Source of the DNA: Acidithiobacillus ferridurans
GTDB taxonomy: Bacteria; Pseudomonadota; Gammaproteobacteria; Acidithiobacillales; Acidithiobacillaceae
Direction of reading: 5' to 3'
Assembly (NCBI RefSeq): GCF_003966655.1
Contig: NZ_AP018795.1
Coordinates: 372,001-436,000, forward strand
Length of the DNA stretch: 64,000 bases
Positions 25,790 to 37,096 of this stretch are shown here, one piece after another; position 1 is the stretch's first letter, and each line of letters opens with the position of its first letter. The notes below the pieces were generated by a model, which was not told the DNA's origin, did not search any database, and saw only the letters and a program-made list of their open reading frames with translations. The translations under genes were made by a program, and so were the position numbers.

Positions 25790-27085
25790 TCATGCGGTCC
25801 AGGACAATTCCGCGCAGAGCCCACCGCCGACATCGTTGAAGAGGCGCAGGCGCATTCCCTGTGCCTCTGCGAGCTGGCGGGCGATGGCGAGACCCAGGCC
25901 GCTGCCCTCCCCATGTCCCCGGGCGTCATCCAAGCGGATAAAAGGCTCAAAAACGGTCTCTAGATCCGCCTCCGGAACCCCTGGCCCCTCATCGCAAAGG
26001 CGCAACTGGGTGCGTCCCTGAGTTTTCTGGAACTCCGCCCTCACCCTCCCGCCGCCGTAACGCAGCGCATTGTCCAGCAAATTGGACAGCAAGCGGCGCA
26101 GCGCCTCCCGATCCCCCCGGAAGGGATAACGGCGCGGCAAAGTCGCCTGCCAGTGACCGCCCTCTCTTTCGAAATCCGCCCCCACCTCGGCCAGCAACAC
26201 CATCAGATCAAAATCCGCGACCTTCGCCGACATACCGCGCCCCAACGCCAGCGATTGGGCCAGTAGCGCATCCATCCGCTCAATATCCTGCAGCATACCT
26301 TCCCGCAGGTGCTGCGGAGTGTTGTCCGGCAGCAGCTCCCAGGCCATGCGCAGACGCGCCAGCGGCGAACGCAGATCATGGGAAATCCCGGTCAGCAGCA
26401 ACGACTGATGGTTGATCATCGCCTGCAAACGGGTTCGCAGGTCGGCGAAAATGTTGAGGATGTTCTGGAACTCATAAGCACCACCTTGGGGCAGACTCGG
26501 CAGAGGGGCCTTCAGCGATCCGCGCAAGGCTTTCGAAATCACCTCCAAAGGCCGCAAGACCCGGCGTACCAGAATCATGGTCAGTACCAACAATGCCAGC
26601 GTGGAAAAAACGATCACAAAAATCATCGCAACGGGGAGGGAGGAAACCAGGCGTCGACGATCAAAATATACCCAGATCTTGTGTCCGCCGATGGGAACGG
26701 GTACCCAGAAGGTATGGGTACTTCCTCCCAGTACATACACCCTAGCGGGCGCACCCAGGCGTCGGGAGAGTGCCCGGCTCAGCAGCCAGCTATAGACGTG
26801 ACCATGGGTGTGGGATACCGAACGGTCAAGATGTTTGGCAATTTCCATTCCGTTATCTGCCCACAAACTGGTCAAGAAAGCAGGACGATCTTCAGGCGAC
26901 AGTTCGGTATAGGTTTTCGCGCTGATCACAATCAATCCGGCGAGATCCTCCGCTGAACGTTCGGCCAAGGGATACAGCACCGTGGCAACAACAATCAACA
27001 GCGTCAGAACCTGCAGAACGACGATACCCAGCCCCAGGGTCCACGCCGTCTGGGAAAACAATCTGCGCCCACCCTGCGAACTCAT
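25790..27085 (-). CDS. Sensor histidine kinase, EnvZ-like
   Basis: The 431-residue kinase has two transmembrane helices (about 15-37 and 152-174) flanking a periplasmic sensor of about 115 residues, a HAMP region, the dimerisation H-box LLTGISHDLRSPLARLRM and an ATPase domain with N box NLLDNALRYG, G1 DEGPGVPE and G2 GEGSGLGLAIARQL. Layout and length are those of EnvZ. It overlaps the response regulator gene by 4 nt, so it is the kinase of that pair. Confidence 0.9.
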   Translation of the reverse strand: MSSQGGRRLFSQTAWTLGLGIVVLQVLTLLIVVATVLYPLAERSAEDLAGLIVISAKTYTELSPEDRPAFLTSLWADNGMEIAKHLDRSVSHTHGHVYSWLLSRALSRRLGAPARVYVLGGSTHTFWVPVPIGGHKIWVYFDRRRLVSSLPVAMIFVIVFSTLALLVLTMILVRRVLRPLEVISKALRGSLKAPLPSLPQGGAYEFQNILNIFADLRTRLQAMINHQSLLLTGISHDLRSPLARLRMAWELLPDNTPQHLREGMLQDIERMDALLAQSLALGRGMSAKVADFDLMVLLAEVGADFEREGGHWQATLPRRYPFRGDREALRRLLSNLLDNALRYGGGRVRAEFQKTQGRTQLRLCDEGPGVPEADLETVFEPFIRLDDARGHGEGSGLGLAIARQLAEAQGMRLRLFNDVGGGLCAELSWTA

Positions 27086-27762
27086 GAGGATGGAGTGAAG
27101 CGATATCCGGCGCCACGCTCGGTCTGCAAAAAGCGGGGTTGCCGGGGATTTTCTTCGATCACCTTGCGCAGGCGCGTCACCCGCACGTCAATACTGCGAT
27201 CAAAACGGCCGTCCTCCTCCCCACCCAGCAATTGCAGCAACAAATCGCGGCTGAGTATTCGGCGTGGTCGTTGTGCAAAGACCAGGAGCAGATCCATCTC
27301 TGCAGGATTCACATCGACCTCGGCGTCGCCCCGGTAGAGTCGCCTCTCCGCCACATGCAGACAGAAGTCGCCAAAGCTGAGTTTGTCGCTGCCCTCATCC
27401 TTCCCGCTGCGGCGTAGCAGCACCCGCAGCCGCGCCAGCAGCTCCCGCGCGTTAAACGGCTTGGCCAGATAGTCATCCACGCCGCTTTCCAGCCCGAGAA
27501 TACGCTCGTCCTCCTCTCCACGGGCAGACAGCATCAGAATGGGAGGCCCTGCCTTGCTGCGCAGGTCTTTGGCGAGGCTGATGCCGTCCTGCCCCGGCAG
27601 CATCCAGTCCAGAACGATGACGTCCACCGGCCCCGCCGCCAGTTGTTGACGCATCTGCTGCCCATTGGCGGCGAGCAGTACGGCGAGGCCCTGGGCCTGA
27701 AGAAACTCCTGCAGCATCTCCGCAAGCCGCCGATCATCATCCACTATCAAAACCACTGCCAT
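27082..27762 (-). CDS. OmpR-like response regulator
   Basis: The 226-residue regulator has a complete receiver: acidic residues in VLIVDDDRRL, phospho-acceptor aspartate in VIVLDWMLPGQDG and lysine in DDYLAKPFNAREL. The C-terminal winged helix has NPAEMDLLLVFAQRPRRILSRDLLLQLL and RSIDVRVTRLRKVIEENPRQPRFLQTERGAGYRF. ATG 27762 is the family start; the frame is open far upstream without homology. The kinase gene follows with a 4-nt overlap. Targets are unknown; porin or slp control is possible. Confidence 0.92.
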   Translation of the reverse strand: MAVVLIVDDDRRLAEMLQEFLQAQGLAVLLAANGQQMRQQLAAGPVDVIVLDWMLPGQDGISLAKDLRSKAGPPILMLSARGEEDERILGLESGVDDYLAKPFNARELLARLRVLLRRSGKDEGSDKLSFGDFCLHVAERRLYRGDAEVDVNPAEMDLLLVFAQRPRRILSRDLLLQLLGGEEDGRFDRSIDVRVTRLRKVIEENPRQPRFLQTERGAGYRFTPSS

Positions 27763-27971
27763 CCCGGCCTCACAATATCCTGAAAACGGGTACCATCCTG
27801 CATCAGGATACCAAACCAGCAGGAAGACGCTTTCCGGAAATATTCTCGAAATATGATGGATACAGTATACACCACAGGCAGCATCGGTATCCAAACCAAA
27901 AGATTGAGCGGAGCGAATAAGTCGGGCAGTCCAAAGCATCTCAGATATTAGACAGATGGGCTGCGATACGA

Positions 27972-28035
27972 GTTTTGTAGCGGTTGTTTTGCGGCTATTA
28001 GACGGACCTTTGGTCCGTCTTTTTTTATGTCTCGG
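27972..28035 (+). repeat. 64-bp direct repeat with terminator, copy 1
   Basis: This copy matches 28233-28296 with one mismatch (T at 28032 versus C at 28293), an offset of 261 bp. It starts GTTTTGTAGCGGTTGTTTTG and ends in a terminator hairpin. No gene precedes it on this strand, so it may be the 3' end of a small RNA. Confidence 0.85.
28000..28026 (+). terminator. Rho-independent terminator in repeat copy 1
   Basis: AGACGGACC-TTT-GGTCCGTCT is a perfect 9-bp stem with a 3-nt loop, followed by a run of T's. It works on the + strand only. Confidence 0.85.
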
Positions 28036-28232
28036 GCCAAAAAACCGCAGGTGGATCCGGCACCAGACCGCCCAGAAAATCATTTTAGACCGGAAATATT
28101 CCAGAAACAAAAGGGCCGTAGTCTACATCCCATGGCACGGGGCCAAGGCCCAACCCCATTCTAAAGATGGGGGATCGTCCAACAGGATTTAGCGCACTGA
28201 CGACCAAAGGCCGCAGTGCTTAGTTTGAAATG

Positions 28233-28296
28233 GTTTTGTAGCGGTTGTTTTGCGGCTATTAGACGGACCTTTGGTCCGTCTTTTTTTATGTCCCGG
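28233..28296 (+). repeat. 64-bp direct repeat with terminator, copy 2
   Basis: Second copy of the repeat at 27972. It lies just upstream of orn (28340). The 197 bp between copies are unrelated to a known gene. The sequence upstream of each copy differs, so only the 3' part is shared. Confidence 0.85.
28261..28287 (+). terminator. Rho-independent terminator in repeat copy 2
   Basis: Same AGACGGACC-TTT-GGTCCGTCT stem and T-run as in copy 1. It would stop + strand transcription 53 nt before orn, so the orn promoter must lie between 28288 and 28340 or transcription must read through. Confidence 0.85.
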
Positions 28297-28339
28297 AAGC
28301 AATGGTATACTAGGTGCATTCGCTCATCAAGGATGCCGC

Positions 28340-28924
28340 ATGGACCCCAAAGCACACCGCCTCGTCTGGATCGATCTGGAGATGACAGGTCTGCAGCCGG
28401 AACAGGATCAGATTTTGGAAATCGCCACGCTGGTCACGGACGATAGTCTGAGGATTCTCTGCGAAGGGCCGGTATTGGCCGTCCATCAACCGGAATTCGT
28501 GCTCGCGGCTCTGGATGACTGGAACCAGCGTACCCACAGCACTTCGGGCCTCCTGCAGCGGGTCCGCGACAGCCGCCTGGATATGGCCGCCGCAGAAACC
28601 CAAACCCTGGACTTCCTGCACCAGCATGTTACCACCGGCACATCACCGATTTGCGGCAACAGCGTATGTCAGGATCGCCGATTTTTAGCCCGCCTGATGC
28701 CGCGGCTGGAACGTTTTTTTCACTATCGGATGATCGATGTGAGCACCGTCAAGGAACTCGCCACCCGCTGGTATCCGCACCTGCCCAGATTTTCCAAGGC
28801 CGAGCGCCACGAAGCGCTGGCCGACATTCGCGAATCTGTTGCCGAACTGACTTATTATCGCGAACGACTTTTCCCGCAGACACCTTTTCCAGGCTCTGGG
28901 GCTGGAAACTCCGCCACTGAATAG
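28340..28924 (+). CDS. orn: Oligoribonuclease
   Basis: Orn degrades 2-5 nt RNA and pGpG in the cytoplasm. The 194-residue DEDDh exonuclease has [28 protein letters not shown] (first D and E), [31 protein letters not shown] (second D) and [20 protein letters not shown] (H and D). ATG 28340 gives the normal start. A TAGTGGGC/CCCACTGC stem follows the stop without a clear T-run. Confidence 0.95.
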   Translation: MDPKAHRLVWIDLEMTGLQPEQDQILEIATLVTDDSLRILCEGPVLAVHQPEFVLAALDDWNQRTHSTSGLLQRVRDSRLDMAAAETQTLDFLHQHVTTGTSPICGNSVCQDRRFLARLMPRLERFFHYRMIDVSTVKELATRWYPHLPRFSKAERHEALADIRESVAELTYYRERLFPQTPFPGSGAGNSATE

Positions 28925-29069
28925 GTGCCGGTAGTGGGCACACCCACTGCCGCGGCTTCTTTGCCGACACGGTGCAGACGCAACCACGCCAATGTTAAGA
29001 TGGCCGCTTGCAGCCGGTCGGCAGCCTGGCGCGGGGCGGTTGCGGCATTTTTTTGGAGGCACCAACGCG

Positions 29070-30155
29070 GTGGATATTGATCTCTTTTACGAACTCGCCG
29101 TACCCGCCCATATGGGTCGCAGTGAGGCTCAGGTTTATCATGAAACGCTGGATGAACTCAGTCTCGCCGATACCCTGGGTTTCCACGGCGCGTGGTTGGT
29201 GGAACACCATTTCATGCGGGAATACTCACACTCCAGTGCTCCAGAAACGGTCCTTGCCGCAGCCAGCCAGCGTACCCGGAATCTGCGTCTCGGGCACGCC
29301 GTCGTCGTCCTGCCCTACAATCACGCCATCCGGGTTGCGGAGCGCGCCGCCGCCTTGGATATTCTCAGCCATGGCCGTCTGGAGATGGGCATTGGGCGAG
29401 GGTTTTCTCCCAAGGAATATCAGATTTTCGGCAATCGGATGGCGGACAGCAGGCTGCACCTGCAGGAGGGGCTGCAAATCCTTCGCCAGGCCGGCGGCGG
29501 TGCTTTCAGCCATCACGGAAAACTCTACGACTTCAGTGAGCTGGACATTCTTCCCAAGCCTCTCCAGCAGCCTCACCCTCCTCTGTGGGTGGCGGCCGTG
29601 AGTCCGGCGACTTTCCAGTGGGCGGCACAAGAGGCCATCGGCGTGCTTTCCGGGCCGTTCAAACCCTGGTTCCTGATCAAACAGGATCTACGTGCCTATA
29701 AAAAGGCCTGGCGAGAGCAGCACGGAGACGGCCCTGTGCAGGCGGGCCAAAATGGGAACTTCGCCATGACCATAGGTTGTTTATGTTTGGAAGATGCTGC
29801 CGAGGCGCGTCGGCTGGCGGAAGGTTTCACCTGGTATTACCAGCGACTTCTGGATCAGACGCGACCGGTTCTGGTACAGCTGCGCGAAAGCTATGAATAC
29901 TACCATCGTCTCGGCTTTCTGGAGCCGCTGCTGCGCCGCGGCCTCAGCCTGCAACTACTGGAGACCATGGGCATGGTCGTCGTCGGTGACCCGGACACCT
30001 GTCGCCGACGGCTGGCCCGTTATGCCCGGGCAGGGGTAAATCGCCTGATTTTGGCCGTAGGTGCCGGGATGGTCCCCAGCGAGGTCACCCAGCGCTCATT
30101 GCGCCTGCTGGCCGATGAAGTACTGCCGGCCCTGCGCACCCCCTCCCCCCACTGA
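29070..30155 (+). CDS. LLM-class flavin-dependent monooxygenase (luciferase-like)
   Basis: The 361-residue product begins VDIDLFYELAVP, continues with LVEHHFMREYSHSSAPETVLAAASQRTRNLRLGHAVVVLPYNHAIRVAERAAALDILSHGRLEMGIGRG (cut here: HHF, YSHSSAPE and GIGRGF are the key blocks), and ends with a TIM-barrel typical GDPDTCRRRLARYARAGVNRLIL. Such enzymes use FMNH2 and O2 on aldehydes, alkanes, sulfonates or polyketides. GTG 29070 is chosen because TTGGAGGC lies about 10 nt upstream. It is the first of a tightly packed trio with an SDR and an AurF-type oxygenase. Confidence 0.85.
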   Translation: MDIDLFYELAVPAHMGRSEAQVYHETLDELSLADTLGFHGAWLVEHHFMREYSHSSAPETVLAAASQRTRNLRLGHAVVVLPYNHAIRVAERAAALDILSHGRLEMGIGRGFSPKEYQIFGNRMADSRLHLQEGLQILRQAGGGAFSHHGKLYDFSELDILPKPLQQPHPPLWVAAVSPATFQWAAQEAIGVLSGPFKPWFLIKQDLRAYKKAWREQHGDGPVQAGQNGNFAMTIGCLCLEDAAEARRLAEGFTWYYQRLLDQTRPVLVQLRESYEYYHRLGFLEPLLRRGLSLQLLETMGMVVVGDPDTCRRRLARYARAGVNRLILAVGAGMVPSEVTQRSLRLLADEVLPALRTPSPH

Positions 30156-31117
30156 TGCAGGTGTTGGTCACCGGCGCGGCTGGGCATACGGCAGCGGCTC
30201 TGCTGCCGGCCCTGCTCGCCTGGCCGTATATCCGCCGGATTATCGCCCTGGACCGACGACCGCCGGCATTGCAGCATCCCAAACTATATTACCTGCCTCT
30301 GGATATCCGTGACCCACAGTTGGCGGAGCACCTGACTGGCGTGGATTGCGTCATCCATCTTGCCTTTATGGTACTCAGCCCTCGCCTTGGACCGCAGCAG
30401 CGCTGGCGTGCGGAAATGCGCCAGGTCAATCTTGACGGCAGTCAGCACCTGTTCCTTGCGGCCGCAGATGCCGGCGTACCGCAAGTCGTCTATTCCGGCA
30501 GTGTGGCCGCCTATGGCGCCTGGCCGGATAATCCGGTTCCCATCGGCGAGAACCAACCTTGTCGGCCAGTACCCGGTTTTGCCTACAGTGAGGATAAGGC
30601 CGCACTGGAGCAGTGGCTGGATGGGTTCACGGCTGCTCAGAAAAAAACCGCTGTCACCCGCCTGCGCTTGCACGCCATTATCGGCCCCCATGGGCAGGCC
30701 CTGGTGAATGAGATTGCGACGAGTTCTTACGGACTGCGACTAAGCAATCCGGACCTGCCCATCCAGTGTCTCCATGAAGACGACGCGGCCAGCGCAATAC
30801 TGGCCGCGCTCCGTTATGGACAGGAAGGCATCTTCAACATCGCGGCGCCTGATCCTATCTCTTGGTCCAGCATTCCCCGCCGTTGGCAGTTGCCCCTTTC
30901 ACCCACGCAACTGCACGGTCTGCACAGGTGGCTGCGGCCCCTCAGCACTCGTCTTGGCGATCCCGGCTGGCTGCAGGTACTGGAAAATCCACTGATCGTC
31001 GATATTTCCAGCGCCCGGCAGAAATTGAAGTGGCAGCCTCGCTATGACGTACGTCACGCGATAAACCAAGTGCGTAATACCTGCGGACGGAGCCCGATAC
31101 ACCCTTGGAGCGGCTGA
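30155..31117 (+). CDS. NAD-dependent epimerase/dehydratase (SDR family)
   Basis: The 320-residue protein has the extended-SDR layout: VLVTGAAGHTAAALLPALL (nucleotide-binding G-x-x-G-x-x region, slightly degenerate: GAAGHTA), DCVIHLAF, VYSGSVAAYGAW and a catalytic Y-x-x-x-K in FAYSEDKAALEQW. The substrate could be a sugar nucleotide or another alcohol/ketone. Its ATG overlaps the stop of the monooxygenase gene by one base. Confidence 0.82.
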   Translation: MQVLVTGAAGHTAAALLPALLAWPYIRRIIALDRRPPALQHPKLYYLPLDIRDPQLAEHLTGVDCVIHLAFMVLSPRLGPQQRWRAEMRQVNLDGSQHLFLAAADAGVPQVVYSGSVAAYGAWPDNPVPIGENQPCRPVPGFAYSEDKAALEQWLDGFTAAQKKTAVTRLRLHAIIGPHGQALVNEIATSSYGLRLSNPDLPIQCLHEDDAASAILAALRYGQEGIFNIAAPDPISWSSIPRRWQLPLSPTQLHGLHRWLRPLSTRLGDPGWLQVLENPLIVDISSARQKLKWQPRYDVRHAINQVRNTCGRSPIHPWSG

Positions 31118-31123
31118 GCGTCC

Positions 31124-32029
31124 GTGGCAGAATGGCTTATGAACTTTGCTCATCATATTCCTGCGCAAGCGCAGATCCAGCGGCACCATGACGCCTTGGT
31201 CAACCGGCTCAGCGAGCACAGCAGTCACTACCGGGACCCGGTCCAGACAGTCCCCTGGGAAAGCCTCGACGCGGAAGCGGCTTGGCTCCCGGAAGAGTTG
31301 CTGTCCCTGTATGGGTTGCCTGAATACTCACAGCTGAGTCCGGAGGAGCGTGTCCGCCTTTCCCAGGTCGAGTTCGTCTCCTTTTGCGAGTTGGGCTTGT
31401 GGCTGGAAGCACTCTTTATCCAACGCCTTGGCGCCAATTCACTCCAGGAGATGTACCGCGACCCGGTCAGTTACCACTATCAGTTGCACGAACTGCGGGA
31501 AGAAGTGGGGCACAGCCTCATGTTTCTGGAGCTACAGCGACGTTCACAGCGCTCCTTCATGACACCGCTGAGCCAGCGCCCGCCACTGGCGCGTCTTTTC
31601 GCCCGCTACGCGCCGGAAGGCTCGGCCGCTTTCTGGGCTACCATCCTCATCGGCGAGAACGTGCCCGATCGCGTGAACCGTATCATCTTCGCCCACAAAG
31701 AGTTACCCGCTGCGGTGCTGACCATCACCCATGTGCATATGCGCGAAGAAGCCCGCCATATGGCCTTCGCGCGCACCACTATCCAGATGCGCAGCCAGGC
31801 CATGAGCCGGGCGAAAAAACTTCTGATCAGCCCCGTCCTGCGCGAGGTTTTCCGGCAGTTTTTGCGGACCTGCTTCTTCCCGTCCGAACAGGTCTATGCG
31901 GCAGCCGGGCTGGGCAATCCGCGGATCTGGGCGCGACGTGCGCGCCGCAATCCACACCGTATCGATCTGATGAACCAGTGTGCGCTTCCCAGCCGGGATT
32001 TCCTGCGCACCCAGGGCTTTGCCTTGTGA
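31124..32029 (+). CDS. AurF-like diiron oxygenase
   Basis: The 301-residue helical protein carries two ferritin-like metal motifs with the expected spacing: FCELGLWLEAL (E), REEVGHSLMF (E-x-x-H), ILIGENVPDRVN (E) and THVHMREEARHMAF (H and E-x-x-H). This matches p-aminobenzoate N-oxygenase AurF and relatives, which oxidise amines or other substrates at a non-haem diiron centre. GTG 31124 is taken as start, with GGAGCGG 10 nt upstream, six bases after the SDR stop. The substrate is not known. Together with the flavin monooxygenase and SDR it suggests an oxidative tailoring pathway. Confidence 0.72.
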   Translation: MAEWLMNFAHHIPAQAQIQRHHDALVNRLSEHSSHYRDPVQTVPWESLDAEAAWLPEELLSLYGLPEYSQLSPEERVRLSQVEFVSFCELGLWLEALFIQRLGANSLQEMYRDPVSYHYQLHELREEVGHSLMFLELQRRSQRSFMTPLSQRPPLARLFARYAPEGSAAFWATILIGENVPDRVNRIIFAHKELPAAVLTITHVHMREEARHMAFARTTIQMRSQAMSRAKKLLISPVLREVFRQFLRTCFFPSEQVYAAAGLGNPRIWARRARRNPHRIDLMNQCALPSRDFLRTQGFAL

Positions 32030-32073
32030 TCCGCGCTTTCCTGCTATAGTTTGAGAGTTGACGTTCCACTTGA

Positions 32074-33720
<1,647 letters not shown>

Positions 33721-33735
33721 TATAGGAGTCTGATC

Positions 33736-34098
33736 ATGATGAATTTTGAAAACGATAGCGACAATGGCATGGGCTACAGCGCCTTGGGGATCGCCCTGCT
33801 GGCAGGTGCGGTAGCGGGCGCGGTCACGGCTCTGCTCTTCGCTCCGCAGACGGGCGACCGCACTCGCGAGCAATTGCGGCGGCAGGCCAATCGGGCCTGG
33901 GATCGCGTCGTCGCGTCGCGCGAGCGGATAAATGAGCGAGTTGAGGAACTGCTCGATACCATCGCCATTTATAGCGAAGAACTGGTGCAGAAGGGCAAGG
34001 AACTGAGTGACAAAGAGCGCCAACGCCTGAATGACGGTATTGCTCTTGCCCGCGGCGAACTGGACCGTCTGCGCCGTCGTCTCTCGCGCCTCGATTGA
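33736..34098 (+). CDS. YtxH-domain small membrane protein
   Basis: The 120-residue protein has one N-terminal transmembrane helix (ALGIALLAGAVAGAVTALLFAPQTGDRTRE), the YtxH signature ending in FAPQTG, and then a long charged helical tail (about 45-118), probably a coiled coil. The family is linked to general stress in Firmicutes; the role here is unknown. Start with AGGAG in front; two consecutive ATG codons are possible. Confidence 0.75.
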   Translation: MMNFENDSDNGMGYSALGIALLAGAVAGAVTALLFAPQTGDRTREQLRRQANRAWDRVVASRERINERVEELLDTIAIYSEELVQKGKELSDKERQRLNDGIALARGELDRLRRRLSRLD

Positions 34099-34132
34099 CC
34101 GCAGCGGGGCGAGCGGCTATTCTCCTCCGCGA

Positions 34133-34209
<77 letters not shown>

Positions 34210-34227
34210 AATAAAACAAAGTGAGCC

Positions 34228-36795
34228 ATGTCTGAGTCTGAGCCCACGGAAGTGGAAGCGGCCTTTTGGCGGCAGCCTTTGCCAAATCTTTTTCATGCGC
34301 TCCATACCAGCCCTCGTGGCTTAACGACGGAAGAAGCCGCTTCGCGATTGACGTCTTTCGGCCTGAACGCGCTACGGCCCGCGCTGCGCGGCACGCTCCT
34401 CCGGCTGTTTCTCTCCCGCTTTCGCAATCCCTTGGTCATTATCCTTCTGGTCGCCAGCGCGATTTCTGCCGTGACAGGCGACAGGGCCAGCTTCCTGATC
34501 ATCAGCGCCATGGTGTTGATGAGCGTGGCCTTGGACACCGTGCAGGAATACCGCGCTGGGCAGGCGGCCGAGCGACTCAAGCGATCCGTCGCCGTGCGCG
34601 CCACGGTCCTGCGTGATGGTCGTCCGCGTGACATTCCGATTTTCGAGGTGGTGCCAGGAGATACGGTGCTGCTGGCCGCAGGCGATTCGGTCCCCGCAGA
34701 CGGGCGACTCATCGAGGCGCTGGATTTTTTTGTCAACCAGGCGCTCCTCACCGGCGAGCCGTACCCGGTGGAAAAGCATGCGATCGAGCTTTCCGACAAG
34801 GCAGATCTGGATGCCGCCGATAATGCGGCCTTTATGGGCACCTCCGTCATCAGCGGCAAGGCAACTATCCTGGTCTGCCGCACCGGTCTGGGCACCGCCC
34901 TCGGCGAGATCGCCGACAGCCTGGCCAGCAAGGCGCCCCCCACTTCCTTCGAACGGGGCACACGCCAATTCGGCTTGCTGATTATGCGTCTAACGGTTTT
35001 TCTGGCGCTGTTCGCGCTTTTCGTCAACACCGCGTTTCACCGCCCCCTGCTGGAGTCCTTTCTATTCGCCGTCGCCCTGGCCGTAGGTCTCACGCCAGAA
35101 CTTCTACCGATGATCGTTTCGGTAACCCTCGCGCGCGGGGCTATTCGGATGGCTCGGAAAAAGGTGATCGTGAAACGCTTGGCGTCGGTACAGAATCTGG
35201 GGTCGATGGACGTGCTCTGCACGGACAAGACGGGAACACTCACCGAGGCGCGCATCCGGCTTGAGCACCACGTGGATCCCATGGGGCGAGAGAGCGAAAG
35301 GGTGCTGGAATTAGCTTATCTCAACAGCCACTTCGAGACTGGTCTGAAAAGCCCTCTGGACGATGCCATTCTCTCCCATCAAGAAATCAACGTCAGCGCC
35401 TGGCGAAAAATTGATGAAGCACCCTTCGACTTCGAGCGGCGGCGGGTCTCCGTGCTGGTGGAAAAAAACGATAGACGGCTTCTGGTCGTGAAGGGTGCTC
35501 CCGAGGACGTACTTCGACTTGCCGTGGCATATGAGGCGGACGGGATCCAAACGCCATTCGACGCACCGGCACGGAGTCGGGCAGGGGCGTTGTGCGACGA
35601 ATTGGGACAGAATGGCTTCCGGGTGCTAGGTATCGCCTGGCGACGAGTGCCACTTGACCATCCCCACGCAGTGGTGGGCGATGAAACCGAGTTGGTATTT
35701 GCCGGCTTTGCCGCTTTTCTGGATCCCCCAAAGGAAACGGCGGCCCGTGCGGTTGGCGATTTGGCCAAAAGCGGTGTGGCAGTGAAGATTGTCACCGGTG
35801 ACAACGACCTGGTCACCCGTCATGTCTGTGCGCAGATCGGGCTGCCTGTGAACAAGGTCCTGACCGGCGCCGAGATCCAGAGGATGGACGACTTTGCCCT
35901 GCAGGCGCTGGTGGAGGAGGCGAACCTATTTTGCCGCGTCACCCCCACCCAGAAAAACCGCATTATTCTGGCCCTCAAAGCACGCCAGCATGTCGTAGGT
36001 TTTCTCGGCGACGGCATCAACGACGCTCCTTCGCTCCATTCCGCAGATGTGGGGATCTCCGTGGACGGCGCGGTGGACGTGGCCAAAGATGCAGCGGACA
36101 TGATCCTGCTCGAACGCGACCTCGATGTGTTGTACGAAGGCATTCGAGAAGGGCGACGCACCTTCGGTAACGTACTGAAGTACATCATGATGGGCACCAG
36201 CTCCAATTTTGGGAATATGTTCAGCATGGCGGGTGCTACCCTGATCATCCCGTTTTTGCCCATGCTGCCGGTACAGATCCTGCTCAACAACTTCCTTTAC
36301 GACCTCTCGGAGGTTCCGATCCCGTTGGACAATGTGGATGAAAGCTATTTATCGCGCCCTCACGAGTGGGACATGGCCTTCATTCGCAACTTCATGATGG
36401 TGATCGGCCCGATCAGTTCGCTCTTCGACTTCCTCACTTTTTATGTCATGTTGCACGTTTTCCATGCCGGTGAGGAGATGTTCCACACCGGCTGGTTCAT
36501 TGAATCCATCGCCACCCAGGTTCTGGTAATATTCGTCATTCGTACCCGCTTTAATCCCTTGACCAGCCGTCCGCACCCTTTGCTGGTGGGAACCTCATTA
36601 GCCGTGGTTGCCGTAGCAGCCCTGCTGCCTTTGACCCCGATAGGCGCCACGCTGGGATTTGTAGCACTGCCGATGGATTTCTTCGCGATACTTATGGCCA
36701 TGGTCGTCGTGTACCTGATGGCGGTGGAAGGAGTGAAGAGATGGTTTTATCGACGCCTGGCAGGGAGAACTGCCGGAATCCCATCACCGATTTGA
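34228..36795 (+). CDS. mgtA: Magnesium-translocating P-type ATPase (MgtA/MgtB type)
   Basis: The 855-residue inner-membrane pump imports Mg2+. Visible parts: N-terminal cation-ATPase domain ([19 protein letters not shown]), actuator motif [11 protein letters not shown] (TGE), helix M4 [22 protein letters not shown], phosphorylation site [13 protein letters not shown], nucleotide domain with [10 protein letters not shown], and hinge [36 protein letters not shown]. The C-terminal MgtA-type [25 protein letters not shown] is distinctive. No Mg-sensing leader is recognised; only 18 nt separate it from tRNA-Pro. Confidence 0.95.
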   Translation: MSESEPTEVEAAFWRQPLPNLFHALHTSPRGLTTEEAASRLTSFGLNALRPALRGTLLRLFLSRFRNPLVIILLVASAISAVTGDRASFLIISAMVLMSVALDTVQEYRAGQAAERLKRSVAVRATVLRDGRPRDIPIFEVVPGDTVLLAAGDSVPADGRLIEALDFFVNQALLTGEPYPVEKHAIELSDKADLDAADNAAFMGTSVISGKATILVCRTGLGTALGEIADSLASKAPPTSFERGTRQFGLLIMRLTVFLALFALFVNTAFHRPLLESFLFAVALAVGLTPELLPMIVSVTLARGAIRMARKKVIVKRLASVQNLGSMDVLCTDKTGTLTEARIRLEHHVDPMGRESERVLELAYLNSHFETGLKSPLDDAILSHQEINVSAWRKIDEAPFDFERRRVSVLVEKNDRRLLVVKGAPEDVLRLAVAYEADGIQTPFDAPARSRAGALCDELGQNGFRVLGIAWRRVPLDHPHAVVGDETELVFAGFAAFLDPPKETAARAVGDLAKSGVAVKIVTGDNDLVTRHVCAQIGLPVNKVLTGAEIQRMDDFALQALVEEANLFCRVTPTQKNRIILALKARQHVVGFLGDGINDAPSLHSADVGISVDGAVDVAKDAADMILLERDLDVLYEGIREGRRTFGNVLKYIMMGTSSNFGNMFSMAGATLIIPFLPMLPVQILLNNFLYDLSEVPIPLDNVDESYLSRPHEWDMAFIRNFMMVIGPISSLFDFLTFYVMLHVFHAGEEMFHTGWFIESIATQVLVIFVIRTRFNPLTSRPHPLLVGTSLAVVAVAALLPLTPIGATLGFVALPMDFFAILMAMVVVYLMAVEGVKRWFYRRLAGRTAGIPSPI

Positions 36796-37096
36796 TGATG
36801 CCAAAGGCGGGCTCTACGGTTTATTTGCGTAGCCGGTAAACGTTGCGGCCCGCCTGTATCTTCAGATGTTGGATCATGGCCTGCCTCATGGCACCACATA
36901 GTTTTTCTATCTGCCTGCTGACCAATATAGCAGCCTGTGGGAAAATCTCTCAACATTGTTGACTTTGGAAATTTTTACTGTTACAAAAACCCCGCCCTGT
37001 TGCTCCAAAATGGCTTTGCTATAGCAAACTCCTGTAAAATGCGGCTTCGCCGAATCCCGGCTAAGGAAGGGCACATATCAGAAAGAGGGAAGCGAA
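36796..37096 (+). promoter_or_regulatory. Intergenic region with putative cytochrome b561 promoter
   Basis: No gene is seen. TTGACT (36959-36964), 17 nt and TACAAA (36982-36987) form a weak sigma-70 match. A perfect palindrome TTTGCTATAGCAAA lies at 37015-37028, a possible operator, or its TATAGC may be a -10. A similar TAGCA-GTT-TGCTA repeat lies before the ODP gene (4608-4620). Confidence 0.35.
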
